Assembly (NCBI GenBank): GCA_944392755.1
Contig: CALXXT010000064.1
Span: 1-40,838, forward strand
DNA from: an uncultured Sutterella sp.
GTDB taxonomy: Bacteria; Pseudomonadota; Gammaproteobacteria; Burkholderiales; Burkholderiaceae_F
DNA: 40,838 nt
Direction of reading: 5' to 3'
Shown here in pieces: positions 16,094 to 23,930 of the stretch; within the stretch, counting starts at the first letter, position 1, and each line of letters opens with the position of its first letter. A program made the translations under genes and the position numbers. The notes under the pieces are model-generated. The model was not told the origin of the DNA and did no database searches. It saw only the letters and a list, made by a program, of their open reading frames with translations.

Positions 16094-16849
16094 ATGCTGC
16101 CCAGCTACGACTACGGTTCGGATTCCGCGGATCAGACCGGCATCGTCTACATCGTCGACGACGACGCCGATGTGCGCGACTCCCTGAAGTGGCTTCTCGA
16201 AGCGCACGACTACCGCGTCGAGGACTATGAGAGCGGCGAGACCTTCATCGCGCAGTTCAACGAGAACGTCCCCGCCGTCATCCTTTGCGACCTGCGCATG
16301 CCCGGCATGTCGGGCGCCGACGTGCAGGACCACCTCATCAAGCGCCGCGTGGATGCCCCCTTCATCTTCATCACCGGGCACGGCGACGTGCCGCAGGCGG
16401 TCGAAGCCTTCAAGAAGGGCGCGGTCGACTTCATCCAGAAGCCCTTCGCGCAGGCGCAGGTGCAGGAAATCGTTGAGCGGATGCTCCAGCGCGCGAAGGA
16501 AATGCGCCGCCGCCGCCTTCAGCTCGAAGCGAACCGCGCGCTGATCGAAAAGCTCACGCCGCGCGAGCAGCAGGTGCTCAACCGCATCGTGAACGGCCGC
16601 CTCAACAAGCAGATCGCCGACGACCTGGGCATTTCGATCAAGACCGTGGAGGCGCACCGGGCCTCGATCATGGACAAGACCGGGTCGGGCACGGTGGCCG
16701 ACCTCATGCGCGTCGTCGTGAAGTCCGAGCTCTATCCCGAGATCAGCTCGACCACGGCCGACCCCGTCGATCCGCTCGCCAGCCGCGCCGCGCAGGCGAA
16801 CGCCGCGCACTCGAAGTCCGGCTCCGGCAAGAAGGGCTCGCGCGGCTGA
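16094..16849 (+). CDS. FixJ/DctR-type response regulator (REC plus LuxR HTH)
   Basis: A 251-residue transcription regulator, the likely partner of the kinase upstream. The receiver domain (about 16-130) has acidic residues VDDDAD (21-26), phosphoacceptor Asp66 in CDLRMPGMSG, Thr94 and Lys116. A linker rich in Arg leads to a LuxR-type helix-turn-helix at 154-207 (LTPREQQVLNRI ... NKQIADDLGISIKTVEAHR). A 40-residue Ser/Ala/Lys-rich tail follows. ATG 16094 is preceded by ACGAGG at moderate spacing. A TAAAAT block near 16053 could be a separate -10, so the regulator may be expressed on its own as well as with the kinase. Targets are unknown; the tct transporter 5.5 kb away is one candidate. Confidence 0.92.
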   Translation: MLPSYDYGSDSADQTGIVYIVDDDADVRDSLKWLLEAHDYRVEDYESGETFIAQFNENVPAVILCDLRMPGMSGADVQDHLIKRRVDAPFIFITGHGDVPQAVEAFKKGAVDFIQKPFAQAQVQEIVERMLQRAKEMRRRRLQLEANRALIEKLTPREQQVLNRIVNGRLNKQIADDLGISIKTVEAHRASIMDKTGSGTVADLMRVVVKSELYPEISSTTADPVDPLASRAAQANAAHSKSGSGKKGSRG

Positions 16850-16882
16850 AGCGCCCCTCGTTCACCCTGAATTCCGACCTCA

Positions 16883-16920
16883 GCCCGCTCCGCCTCCACC
16901 GCGGCGCGGGCCTCGTTTTT
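16883..16920 (+). terminator. probable terminator after the response regulator
   Basis: GCCCGC (16883-16888) can pair with GCGGGC (16906-16911), and TTTTT follows at 16916-16920. The loop is long (17 nt) but can fold further. It lies 34 bp after the regulator stop and just before the yrbL-like start at 16935. Confidence 0.5.
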
Positions 16921-16934
16921 AAGAAGATCCTCCC

Positions 16935-17546
16935 ATGGTCATCCGTCGAGACGCCGACCTTCCGATGCTTGAAACGCACCTTCTCGGCCGCGGGATCGAG
17001 CGGGCCTGCTACCGCGACCCCGTCGACCCCGAGCGCTGCTTCAAGGTGAGCGAGAAGACCTCCTGCCGCCAGACGAGGCGCGACATCGTCTTCTTCGAGC
17101 GGCTCGCCCGGCTCGGCATCGAGTCGAGCTACGTGCCGAAGTACCTCGGCGCCTTCGAGACGGAGACGAAGATCGGGTTCTTCCAGGAGTGCTTCGCCCG
17201 GCCGGGCGTACGCCCTCTTTCCGAATTCATGGCGCAGTGCTCGCGGGAGGCGCTCCTTCGGACGGATCTTGCGCTCTGGGAGATGCGCGGCGAGCTGATC
17301 GAGAAGAACATCGTCGCGATCGACGTGCACCCCGACAACATTCTCGTCGTTCCGACGGGACCGACCGACGCGGACTTCCGACTCGTGCTCATCGACGGAT
17401 ACGGCACGCCCGAATTCATTCCGCTTCCCTACTGGTTCCGCGCCTTGGGCCGGCGCAAGATCGACCGCTACTGGACGAACCACTTCATGAAGCGGCTCGC
17501 GCACTGCCGCGCGGAGATCGCGCGCCGCGCGAAGACCCGCGGCTGA
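16935..17546 (+). CDS. yrbL: YrbL-family protein kinase-like protein
   Basis: A 203-residue cytoplasmic protein of the YrbL family (in enterics a PhoP/Q-regulated protein of unclear biochemistry). The sequence shows a kinase-like layout. LLGRGIERACYRDPVDPERCFKV (16-38) resembles a nucleotide loop and beta strand with a lysine. YVPKYLGAFETETKIGFFQE follows, then IDVHPDNILV (129-138), which looks like a catalytic loop, and LIDGYG (152-157), equivalent to DFG. The last 45 residues form a conserved tail with RALGRRKIDRYW. The start at ATG 16935 has only a weak purine-rich site. It stands between a regulator and folD and is probably its own unit. Whether it phosphorylates anything cannot be told from sequence. 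Confidence 0.85.
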   Translation: MVIRRDADLPMLETHLLGRGIERACYRDPVDPERCFKVSEKTSCRQTRRDIVFFERLARLGIESSYVPKYLGAFETETKIGFFQECFARPGVRPLSEFMAQCSREALLRTDLALWEMRGELIEKNIVAIDVHPDNILVVPTGPTDADFRLVLIDGYGTPEFIPLPYWFRALGRRKIDRYWTNHFMKRLAHCRAEIARRAKTRG

Positions 17547-17570
17547 GGGCCGCGTCCGCCTCTCTATAAT
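17543..17570 (+). promoter_or_regulatory. probable folD promoter
   Basis: A perfect -10 TATAAT lies at 17565-17570, 43 bp before the folD start. The best -35 is CTGAGG (17543-17548) with a 16-bp spacer, which is weak. It falls at the end of the yrbL-like gene. Confidence 0.5.
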
Positions 17571-17612
17571 CAGTCCTTTCGAATGCGTGCTTCGGCGCGC
17601 GAGGAGAGGCCC

Positions 17613-18491
17613 ATGCCGGGTGCCATCATGGACGGGCGCGCGCTCGCCCGAACAATCGAAGAAGACTGCCGCCGCCGCGCCGCGGCCTACCGGCAGCGGT
17701 GCGGCCGCGCGCCGCGCTTGGACGTCGTGCTGCTCGGGGACGATCCCGCGAGTCGGGTCTACGTGCGGGGGAAATTCCGCGCTTCCGAGCGCGTCGGGAT
17801 CGACGCGCGCGACCATTTCCTTCCCGCCGACACGAGCGAGGCCGACCTGAAGAGCCTCATCGAGCGGCTCAACCGCGACGACGCGGTCGACGGCCTGCTC
17901 GTGCAGCTCCCGCTGCCGGGACACATCTCGGGCAACGCCGTCATTGCGGCGATCCGGCCCGAGAAGGACGTCGACGGCTTTCACATGCACTCCGCGGGCG
18001 CGCTCATGATGGGCCGCGGCGAAGGATTCCGCCCCTGCACGCCGCTCGGCGTCATGCGCCTCATCGCGTCGACCGGGATCGACCTCTGCGGCAAGGAGGC
18101 GGTGGTGATCGGCCGCTCGAACATCGTCGGGAAGCCCCTCGCGCTCATGCTTCTTGAAGCCAACGCCACGGTGACCATCACGCACAGCCGCACGCCCGCG
18201 GCGAAGCTCGAGGAGATCTGCCGGCGCGCCGACATTCTCATCGCGGCGGCGGGCTGCCCCAAGGTCGTCACGGCGCAGCACGTCAAGCGCGGCGCCGTCG
18301 TGGTCGACGTCGGCATGAACCGCACGGCGGACGGAAAGCTCTGCGGCGACGTGGACTTCGAGCCCGTGCGCGAGCGCGCCGCCTTCATCACGCCCGTTCC
18401 GGGCGGCGTCGGCCCCATGACGATCGCGATGCTCATGCAGAATACGGTGGAGGCGGCCGAGCGCCACGAAAAGGCGCGGGCGCGCGGCTGA
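17613..18491 (+). CDS. folD: bifunctional methylenetetrahydrofolate dehydrogenase/cyclohydrolase
   Basis: FolD interconverts 5,10-methylene- and 10-formyl-tetrahydrofolate with NADP+, supplying one-carbon units for purines and formyl-Met. The 292-residue product matches the family (E. coli 288). Substrate residues are YVRGK (50-54, catalytic Lys54), QLPLP (98-102) and KDVDGFH (118-124, Asp121). The dinucleotide motif GRSNIVGKP is at 167-175, and the C-terminal TPVPGGVGPMT signature is intact. ATG 17613 is supported by GAGGAGAGG just upstream; an in-frame ATG at 17583 has no such site. Confidence 0.97.
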   Translation: MPGAIMDGRALARTIEEDCRRRAAAYRQRCGRAPRLDVVLLGDDPASRVYVRGKFRASERVGIDARDHFLPADTSEADLKSLIERLNRDDAVDGLLVQLPLPGHISGNAVIAAIRPEKDVDGFHMHSAGALMMGRGEGFRPCTPLGVMRLIASTGIDLCGKEAVVIGRSNIVGKPLALMLLEANATVTITHSRTPAAKLEEICRRADILIAAAGCPKVVTAQHVKRGAVVVDVGMNRTADGKLCGDVDFEPVRERAAFITPVPGGVGPMTIAMLMQNTVEAAERHEKARARG

Positions 18492-18565
18492 GGCCTCCGA
18501 GTTCACTTCCGCGAAGCGCGCGCCGAAGCGCTTCGCGGCTCCAATACCATTCATCGAAGAAACCC

Positions 18566-20596
18566 ATGCAGACCGTGAATCCGCTTCTTCAACTCGACGA
18601 TCTGATCGACTACGCCGCGATTCGTCCCGAACACGCGGAACCCGCCGTGCGCCACTGGATGGCTCAGGCCGAAAAGGCGCTCGAGGCGGCAGAATCCCCG
18701 CAGACGCCCGCCGAATGGTCGGCGCTCGAGCCCCTCGGCGAAGCCTTCGGCGACCTCGGCCGCGCCTGGGGCGCGGTGGGTCACCTGCAGAGCGTGGCGG
18801 ATTCGCCGCAGCTGCGCGACGCCTTCAACCGACTTCTGCCCGACGTCACCGCCCTCTATCTGCGCGCCTCGCAGTCGCAGCCGCTCTATCAAAAGTACAA
18901 GGCGATCGAAGCGGGCGCCGGCTTCGCCGCGCTCTCGCCAGTGCAGCAGCGCATCGTGAAGCGCGAAATCCGCGACTTCGTGCTTTCGGGCGCGGAGCTT
19001 CCCGAAGAGAAGCGCGCCGCCGTCACCCGCATTCAGCAGGAGCTCTCCGCCCTTTCCCAGAAATTCAGCGAGAACCTTCTCGACGCGACGAACGCCTTCG
19101 AATTCGTGACCGAAGATCCGAAGGACCTGGCGGGGATCCCCGAGGAGACGCTCTCGCTCTACCGCGAGAGCGCCCGAGCGGCCGGCCGCGGGGGCTGGCG
19201 CGTGACCCTTCAGTTCCCGAGCTATCTCCCGGCGATGCAGTACTGCGAAAACCGAGCCGTGCGCGAGAAGCTCTACCGCGCCTTTGCGACGCGCGCGGCG
19301 GAATTCGACGGCGGCCGCTTCGACAACACGCCCCTCATCCGGCGCATCCTCGAGCTTCGGGCCGAAGAGGCCTCGCTTCTCGGCTTCCCGACGTACGCTC
19401 ACCTTTCGCTCGCCACGAAGATGGCGCACGATCCCGAGGAGGTGATCCGCTTCCTTCTCGACCTGGCGCAGCAGTCGCGCCCCGCCGCGCTCCGGGATGC
19501 CGCCGAAATCGACGCCTTCGCGCGCGAGAAGCTCGGCATCGAACGGGTCGAGGCCTGGGATCGCGCGTTCGCCGCCGAAAAGCTCCGCGAAGCGCGCTAC
19601 AGCTATTCGGACGCCGAGGCGCGCCGCTACTTCACGGAGAACGCCGTCTTCCGCGGCCTCTTCAAGACGGTCGAGACGCTCTTCGGCATTGAAATCCGTC
19701 CTGCCGCGGCGAGCGTCTGGCACCCCGACGTGAAGTACTTCCAGGTCTTCCGGCAGGGCACGCCCATCGCCGCCTTCTACGCCGACCTCTACGCCCGCGC
19801 GGGGAAGCGTTCGGGCGCATGGATGGACGGGGAGCGCACGCGCGCCTACCGGCGCGGGAAGCTTCAGACGCCCGTCGCCTACCTCGTCACGAACTTCGCG
19901 AAGCCCGCGCCGGGGCGCCCCGCGACCCTCACGCACGACGAGGTGACGACGCTCTTTCACGAGTTCGGCCACACGCTCCACCATCTGCTCACGGCGCAGA
20001 CCGAAGCCGAGGTTTCCGGCATCAACGGCGTCGAATGGGATGCGGTCGAGTGCCCGAGCCAGTTCCTCGAGAACTTCGCCTGGGACCGCACGGTGATGAA
20101 GAGCATCACGGCGCACGCCGAAACGGGCGAGGCGATTCCGGACGCGCTCTTCTCGAAGATGCTCGCCGCGAAGAACTTCCAGTCGGGCGCGGCGTCGGTG
20201 CGGCAGGTCGAGTTCGCCCTCTTCGACATGCGGCTTCACGCGGGCTTCGACGCGCAGAGCGACGACCCCATGGCGCTGCTCGACGCGGTGCGCCGCGAGG
20301 TCGCCGTCGTCCTTCCGCCCGCCTGGAACCGCTTCCCGCAGAGCTTCTCGCACATCTTCGCCGGCGGCTACGCGGCGGGATACTACAGCTACAAGTGGGC
20401 CGAGGTGCTCTCGGCGGACGCCTTCGAGGCGTTTGAGGAGGAAGGCATCCTCAACCCCGAAACCGGCCGCCGCTTCCTGAAGGAAATCCTCGAGCGCGGC
20501 TCGAGCCGCGACGCGATGGAGAACTTCGTCGCCTTCCGCGGCCGCAAGCCCTCGATCGAGGCGCTTCTGCGCCAGACGGGGATCCTCGCGAAGTAA
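18566..20596 (+). CDS. prlC: oligopeptidase A (M3 zinc metallopeptidase)
   Basis: Oligopeptidase A is a cytoplasmic zinc peptidase that degrades short peptides, including cleaved signal peptides. The 676-residue length matches E. coli OpdA (680). The zinc motif HEFGH is at 465-469 with His465, His469 and catalytic Glu466, and the third ligand is Glu495 in WDAVECPSQFLENF. The helical N-terminal half and the C-terminal GGYAAGYYSYKWAEVLSADAF signature are present. ATG 18566 begins MQTVNPLLQ, a normal family start. The gene follows folD by 75 bp, and xthA follows after 44 bp in the same direction, so folD-prlC-xthA may be one unit. Confidence 0.96.
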   Translation: MQTVNPLLQLDDLIDYAAIRPEHAEPAVRHWMAQAEKALEAAESPQTPAEWSALEPLGEAFGDLGRAWGAVGHLQSVADSPQLRDAFNRLLPDVTALYLRASQSQPLYQKYKAIEAGAGFAALSPVQQRIVKREIRDFVLSGAELPEEKRAAVTRIQQELSALSQKFSENLLDATNAFEFVTEDPKDLAGIPEETLSLYRESARAAGRGGWRVTLQFPSYLPAMQYCENRAVREKLYRAFATRAAEFDGGRFDNTPLIRRILELRAEEASLLGFPTYAHLSLATKMAHDPEEVIRFLLDLAQQSRPAALRDAAEIDAFAREKLGIERVEAWDRAFAAEKLREARYSYSDAEARRYFTENAVFRGLFKTVETLFGIEIRPAAASVWHPDVKYFQVFRQGTPIAAFYADLYARAGKRSGAWMDGERTRAYRRGKLQTPVAYLVTNFAKPAPGRPATLTHDEVTTLFHEFGHTLHHLLTAQTEAEVSGINGVEWDAVECPSQFLENFAWDRTVMKSITAHAETGEAIPDALFSKMLAAKNFQSGAASVRQVEFALFDMRLHAGFDAQSDDPMALLDAVRREVAVVLPPAWNRFPQSFSHIFAGGYAAGYYSYKWAEVLSADAFEAFEEEGILNPETGRRFLKEILERGSSRDAMENFVAFRGRKPSIEALLRQTGILAK

Positions 20597-20640
20597 GCGC
20601 CCGCTTCTCATCCTTCCCGACCTTGCATACGGAGTCCGCC

Positions 20641-21444
20641 ATGACGACCCTCACCTTCGCGAGCTGGAACGTCAATTCCCTCAAGGTGCGCCTTGCGCAC
20701 GTCGTCGACTGGCTCGAGCGTTCGGGCGCGGATGCGCTTGCGCTTCAGGAAACGAAGCTCGTCGACTCGGCCTTTCCGCGGGACGCCTTCGCCGAAGCCG
20801 GGTTCGACGCCTTCGTCTTCGGTCAGAAGACCTACAACGGCGTTGCGCTCCTCGTGCGTCGCGAGACGCTCGCGGCCTCGGATCCCGTCTACGGCATTCC
20901 GGACTATCCCGACCCGCAACGGCGCCTCGTGGGGGCGACCCTCACGCCCAAGGCCGGAGGCGAACCGATCCGATTCCTCGGCGGCTACTTCCCGAACGGC
21001 GCGGAGCCGGGCGCCGCGCGCTACCTCTACAAGCTCGACTGGATCGCGGCGCTCGTGCGCGCGCTCCCCGAGATGCTGCGCGTGACGCCGAGGCTGATCC
21101 TCGGAGGGGACTTCAACATCGCGCCCACGGACGCCGACCTCTACGACCCCGAAGGCTGGGCGGGCGGAATCCTCTGCTCGGCTCCCGAGCGGCGGGCGCT
21201 CGAGGCGCTCCTCTCGCTCGGCCTCGTCGACAGCTACCGGCTCTTCGCGCAGCCGGAGCGGACCTATTCCTGGTGGGACTACCGCCGAAAGGCCTTCGAA
21301 GAAAACAAGGGCGTGCGCATCGACCTTCTCCTTGTTTCCGAAGCGCTGCGCGCCGCGGTGCGCGCGGCCGGGATCGACGCTGCGCCGCGAGCGCTTGCCC
21401 AGCCCTCCGACCACGCGCCCGTCTGGGTGAAGGTGCAGGCATGA
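20641..21444 (+). CDS. xthA: exodeoxyribonuclease III
   Basis: Exonuclease III is the main AP endonuclease in base excision repair and also removes 3' blocking groups. The 267-residue product matches the family (E. coli 268). Active-site motifs are WNVNSLKVR with Asn10 and Asn12, LQETKL with metal ligand Glu37, LGGDFNIAP with Asp157 and Asn159, and the C-terminal SDHAPV. ATG 20641 has GGAG at suitable spacing; an in-frame ATG at 20623 is not preceded by one. Its stop overlaps the start of the next gene (ATGA at 21441-21444), implying translational coupling. Confidence 0.96.
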   Translation: MTTLTFASWNVNSLKVRLAHVVDWLERSGADALALQETKLVDSAFPRDAFAEAGFDAFVFGQKTYNGVALLVRRETLAASDPVYGIPDYPDPQRRLVGATLTPKAGGEPIRFLGGYFPNGAEPGAARYLYKLDWIAALVRALPEMLRVTPRLILGGDFNIAPTDADLYDPEGWAGGILCSAPERRALEALLSLGLVDSYRLFAQPERTYSWWDYRRKAFEENKGVRIDLLLVSEALRAAVRAAGIDAAPRALAQPSDHAPVWVKVQA

Positions 21445-22115
21445 GGACGATCGCGGTCGGCATTCCGGGCGACTACCGTCCCTTCGCCATGCGCGAGGCG
21501 CAGGGCCTCTGCGGATTGGACGTCGACCTGCTGCGCGCGCTCGCGCGCGAAATCGGCTGCGGGGTGCGGTTCGTCGAGACCGACTGGCCTTCACAGCTCG
21601 CGGCGCTCGAGCGGGGCGACTTCGACGTCGCCGCGGGAGGCGTCACGCGCACCGAAGAGCGCGCGCGCCGCGCGCTTCTGCTCCCCGACTACGCGCCCTT
21701 CACGAAGGCGGCGATCGTGCGCCGCGCAGACCTCGACCGCTTCCCCGACGTCGAGGCGATGAATCGGCCGGAGGTCCGCGTCATCCGCAATCCGGGCGGC
21801 ACGAACGAATCGTGGGTGTGCGCCCACCTTCCGCGCGCATCTCACGAAGTCGACCCCATGAACGCCCGCATTCCCGATCGAATCGCCGCGGGCGAGGGCG
21901 ACCTCATGGTGACGGACCTCTGGGAAGCGCGCTGGTACGCGGCCCACGACGCGAGGCTCGCCGTCGCCCGCACGGCGGAACCGCTCTCCGAGACCCTCTT
22001 CAAGGTCGTGATGGTGAGGCTGGAGCTTCGCGGTCTGCACGCGGCGCTCCGCGAGGCGTGGCATGCGCTCGAAGCCGAAGGGCGCTTCGCTCGGATCCTC
22101 CGACATCGGCTCTGA
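21441..22115 (+). CDS. PheC-like (cyclohexadienyl dehydratase-like) protein without signal peptide
   Basis: A 224-residue protein with the type 3 solute-binding fold (SBP_bac_3). It most resembles cyclohexadienyl dehydratase PheC, which converts prephenate or arogenate to phenylpyruvate or phenylalanine. Motifs supporting this over a transport receptor are NPGGTNE at 117-123 and VTDLWE at 157-162, equivalent to the PheC TD..E motif with its catalytic glutamate. Classical PheC is periplasmic, but here residue 1 opens directly on the first strand (MRTIAVGIPGDYRPF), so the protein should be cytoplasmic. The start is fixed by the ATGA overlap with xthA. The C terminus is about 15 residues shorter than typical. 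No amino-acid permease genes lie nearby. The enzymatic role is inferred and a binding or sensing role remains possible. Confidence 0.75.
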   Translation: MRTIAVGIPGDYRPFAMREAQGLCGLDVDLLRALAREIGCGVRFVETDWPSQLAALERGDFDVAAGGVTRTEERARRALLLPDYAPFTKAAIVRRADLDRFPDVEAMNRPEVRVIRNPGGTNESWVCAHLPRASHEVDPMNARIPDRIAAGEGDLMVTDLWEARWYAAHDARLAVARTAEPLSETLFKVVMVRLELRGLHAALREAWHALEAEGRFARILRHRL

Positions 22116-22322
22116 GCGCGAACCCGCGGGGGCGCGCATTCGGCCCCATTCAGGCTTTCTATCTAAGCATTCCGACCGACCCCTCCTGCGCGGCCGCAAA
22201 CCTCCGGCGCGTCCCGGTGGCAGACGCTTCGCCGGGCATGCTTAAATGAATTCGTCGGGAGCGCCCCGTCCGCGCCGCGGCTCGGCCTTCCCGCGGGTTT
22301 TCCTTCTTTTCGAGGATTTGAT
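22116..22322 (+). promoter_or_regulatory. intergenic region upstream of tctC
   Basis: This 207-bp gap has no gene and no clear terminator for the upstream unit. It must hold the tctC promoter. Candidates are a TTAAAT -10-like block (22242-22247) without a good -35, and a weak sigma-54-like sequence TGGCAGACGCTTCGCC (22217-22232, GG-N10-GC). Neither is convincing. Confidence 0.3.
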
Positions 22323-23324
22323 ATGAAACGACGCACTTTCATGAGTGCCATCGGTGTGGTGGCACTGAGCAGTGCCTCCTTTTTCCCGATCGCGGCTCAT
22401 GCAGCGTCGCTCAAGGGTGAAGGCGGCCGTCCCATCCGCATTGTGGTTCCCTATCCGCCGGGAGGCCCGCTCGACGTCTCCGCGCGCGCCATTGCGGACG
22501 CGGTTCAGCCCGTGCTCGGCACGGTCGTGGTGGAGAACCGTCCCGGCGCCGGCGGCAACGTCGGCATGAGCTACGTCGCCCACCAGAAGGCCGACGGCTA
22601 CACGCTCGTGATGGGCGCCGTGGCGACCCAGGCCATCAATCCCTACCTCTTCAAGAAGCTTCCCTACGACTCCGACAACGACTTCCGCCCGGTGACGCTC
22701 GTGGCGACCGCGCCGAACGTCCTCGTCGTCACGCCGGCCTTCTCGGAACGCACCGGCGTGAAGAGCGTGAAGGATCTCATCGCCTACGCGAAGGCCCATC
22801 CGGGCAAGCTCAACTACGCTTCGGGCGGCAACGGCTCGGCCGGACACATGGCGGGCGAACTTCTGAAGAACAAGATGGGGATCGACATGGTCCACATCCC
22901 GTTCGCGGGAGCGTCCCCCGCGCTCCTCTCGGTGATCGCGGGACAGACCGACCTCATCTTCGACAATCTTGCAAGCGCCGCGTCGAACATTGCGGCCGGC
23001 AAGCTCATTGCGCTTGCCGTCACGACGAAGGAGCGCACGCCGCTGCTTCCCGACGCGCCCACGATGGCCGAGGCGGGCGTGCCCGACTTCGACATCTACA
23101 CGTGGTTCGGCCTCATGGTGCCGCAGAAGACGCCCGATGAGGCCGTGAAGACGCTCAACGACGCGATCGTCCCCGTCCTTCGCGACCCGACGACGGCGAA
23201 GCGATTTGCGTCCTTCGGGGCAGTGGCTTCGCCGACGACGCCCGAAGAGTTCGACGCGTTGATTCGGCAGGAAAAGAAGAAGTACGAAAAGCTCGTCGCG
23301 CTTTCGGGCGCGCGGGTGGACTAA
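22323..23324 (+). CDS. tctC: tripartite tricarboxylate transporter receptor (Bug/TctC family)
   Basis: The periplasmic binding protein of a tripartite tricarboxylate transporter. The 333 residues start with a signal peptide (basic KRR, hydrophobic core about 8-22, cleavage after AHA near 27). The mature domain shows the family signatures IRIVVPYPPGG, the ENRPGAGGNVG segment and the late GAVASPTTPEEF motif. These receptors bind citrate, tartrate, aromatic acids or amino acids; the ligand cannot be read here. The genes for the two membrane subunits follow in order, so this is the first gene of a complete tctCBA operon. ATG 22323 is preceded by CGAGGATTTGAT, an adequate site. Betaproteobacteria often have many orphan copies, whereas this one is with its channel. 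Confidence 0.93.
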   Translation: MKRRTFMSAIGVVALSSASFFPIAAHAASLKGEGGRPIRIVVPYPPGGPLDVSARAIADAVQPVLGTVVVENRPGAGGNVGMSYVAHQKADGYTLVMGAVATQAINPYLFKKLPYDSDNDFRPVTLVATAPNVLVVTPAFSERTGVKSVKDLIAYAKAHPGKLNYASGGNGSAGHMAGELLKNKMGIDMVHIPFAGASPALLSVIAGQTDLIFDNLASAASNIAAGKLIALAVTTKERTPLLPDAPTMAEAGVPDFDIYTWFGLMVPQKTPDEAVKTLNDAIVPVLRDPTTAKRFASFGAVASPTTPEEFDALIRQEKKKYEKLVALSGARVD

Positions 23325-23353
23325 GCGGTCCCCACCCGGAGCCGCCCCCTGCG

Positions 23354-23379
23354 GGCTGAAGCTCCGGGCTTCTTCAGCC
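23354..23379 (+). other. stem-loop 1 between tctC and tctB
   Basis: The perfect 8-bp arms GGCTGAAG (23354-23361) and CTTCAGCC (23372-23379) enclose a 10-nt loop. It lies 30 bp after the tctC stop. No T-run follows, so it is more likely an mRNA-stabilising or processing element than a full terminator. Confidence 0.6.
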
Positions 23380-23391
23380 ACTCCCCATAGG

Positions 23392-23423
23392 CCTGCAGCG
23401 GAGAAGGAGTTCCCCGCTGCAGG
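23392..23423 (+). terminator. stem-loop 2 between tctC and tctB (attenuator candidate)
   Basis: The perfect 10-bp arms CCTGCAGCGG (23392-23401) and CCGCTGCAGG (23414-23423) enclose a 12-nt loop and are followed only by TTTCG, a weak U-tract. It may terminate part of the transcripts, or protect the tctC message, so that receptor is made in excess over TctBA. Confidence 0.55.
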
Positions 23424-23452
23424 TTTCGTGCACTCTGATTTTGCATTTTTCC

Positions 23453-23917
23453 ATGATTGTTCGACACCCTCAGGACCTTGCCGCCGGCCTTCTCTACCTG
23501 GCGATCAGCGCGGCCGCGTCGGCCGGCGCATTGACCCTTGAAATCGGCTCGCTTGCGCGCATGGGACCGGGATTCTTCCCGCTCACGGCCGCCGTGGCGC
23601 TCGGCCTCATCGGAGCGGCGCTCGTCGTGCGCTCGCTCCTGCGCGGCCCCAGCGAGCCCCACGTCGGGCGCATCGGTCTCGGGCGGCCCCTTGCCGCCGT
23701 CATCGTGCTCGGGAGCGCGGCCGCCTACGCGCTGCTGCTCCTGCATGCGGGATTCGTCGTCTCGATTGCGCTCATGATTTTCGTAAGCATGCGCGCGCAC
23801 CCCCAATTCCGCCTGAAGGAGGCCGTTCTTCTCTCGATCGGACTCACGGCGCTCGCCGCCGTCCTCTTCATCGGAGGACTCGGACTGCAGGTGCCGATCT
23901 GGCCGCAATGGGACTAA
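23453..23917 (+). CDS. tctB: tripartite tricarboxylate transporter small membrane subunit
   Basis: TctB is the small, poorly conserved integral membrane subunit. The 154 residues have four hydrophobic helices (about 11-30, 41-60, 78-100 and 120-145) and the family-typical GPGFFP motif after the first helix. ATG 23453 is chosen over an in-frame TTG at 23441; the Shine-Dalgarno is weak, which fits lower synthesis than TctC. tctA begins 13 bp after the stop, so the two membrane subunits are made together. Confidence 0.9.
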   Translation: MIVRHPQDLAAGLLYLAISAAASAGALTLEIGSLARMGPGFFPLTAAVALGLIGAALVVRSLLRGPSEPHVGRIGLGRPLAAVIVLGSAAAYALLLLHAGFVVSIALMIFVSMRAHPQFRLKEAVLLSIGLTALAAVLFIGGLGLQVPIWPQWD

Positions 23918-23930
23918 GGAGCCGAACATC

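Noticed and set aside
18551-20611. A 686-codon open frame opposite prlC
   Set aside because: It covers prlC almost exactly and reads as reverse-complement codons; prlC has the HEFGH zinc site and family length.
22217-22232. Sigma-54-like sequence upstream of tctC
   Set aside because: GG-N10-GC is present, but the -12 half (TCGCC) deviates from TTGCW and no activator site is seen. In GC-rich DNA such matches are frequent. The glnA site shows what a good one looks like here.
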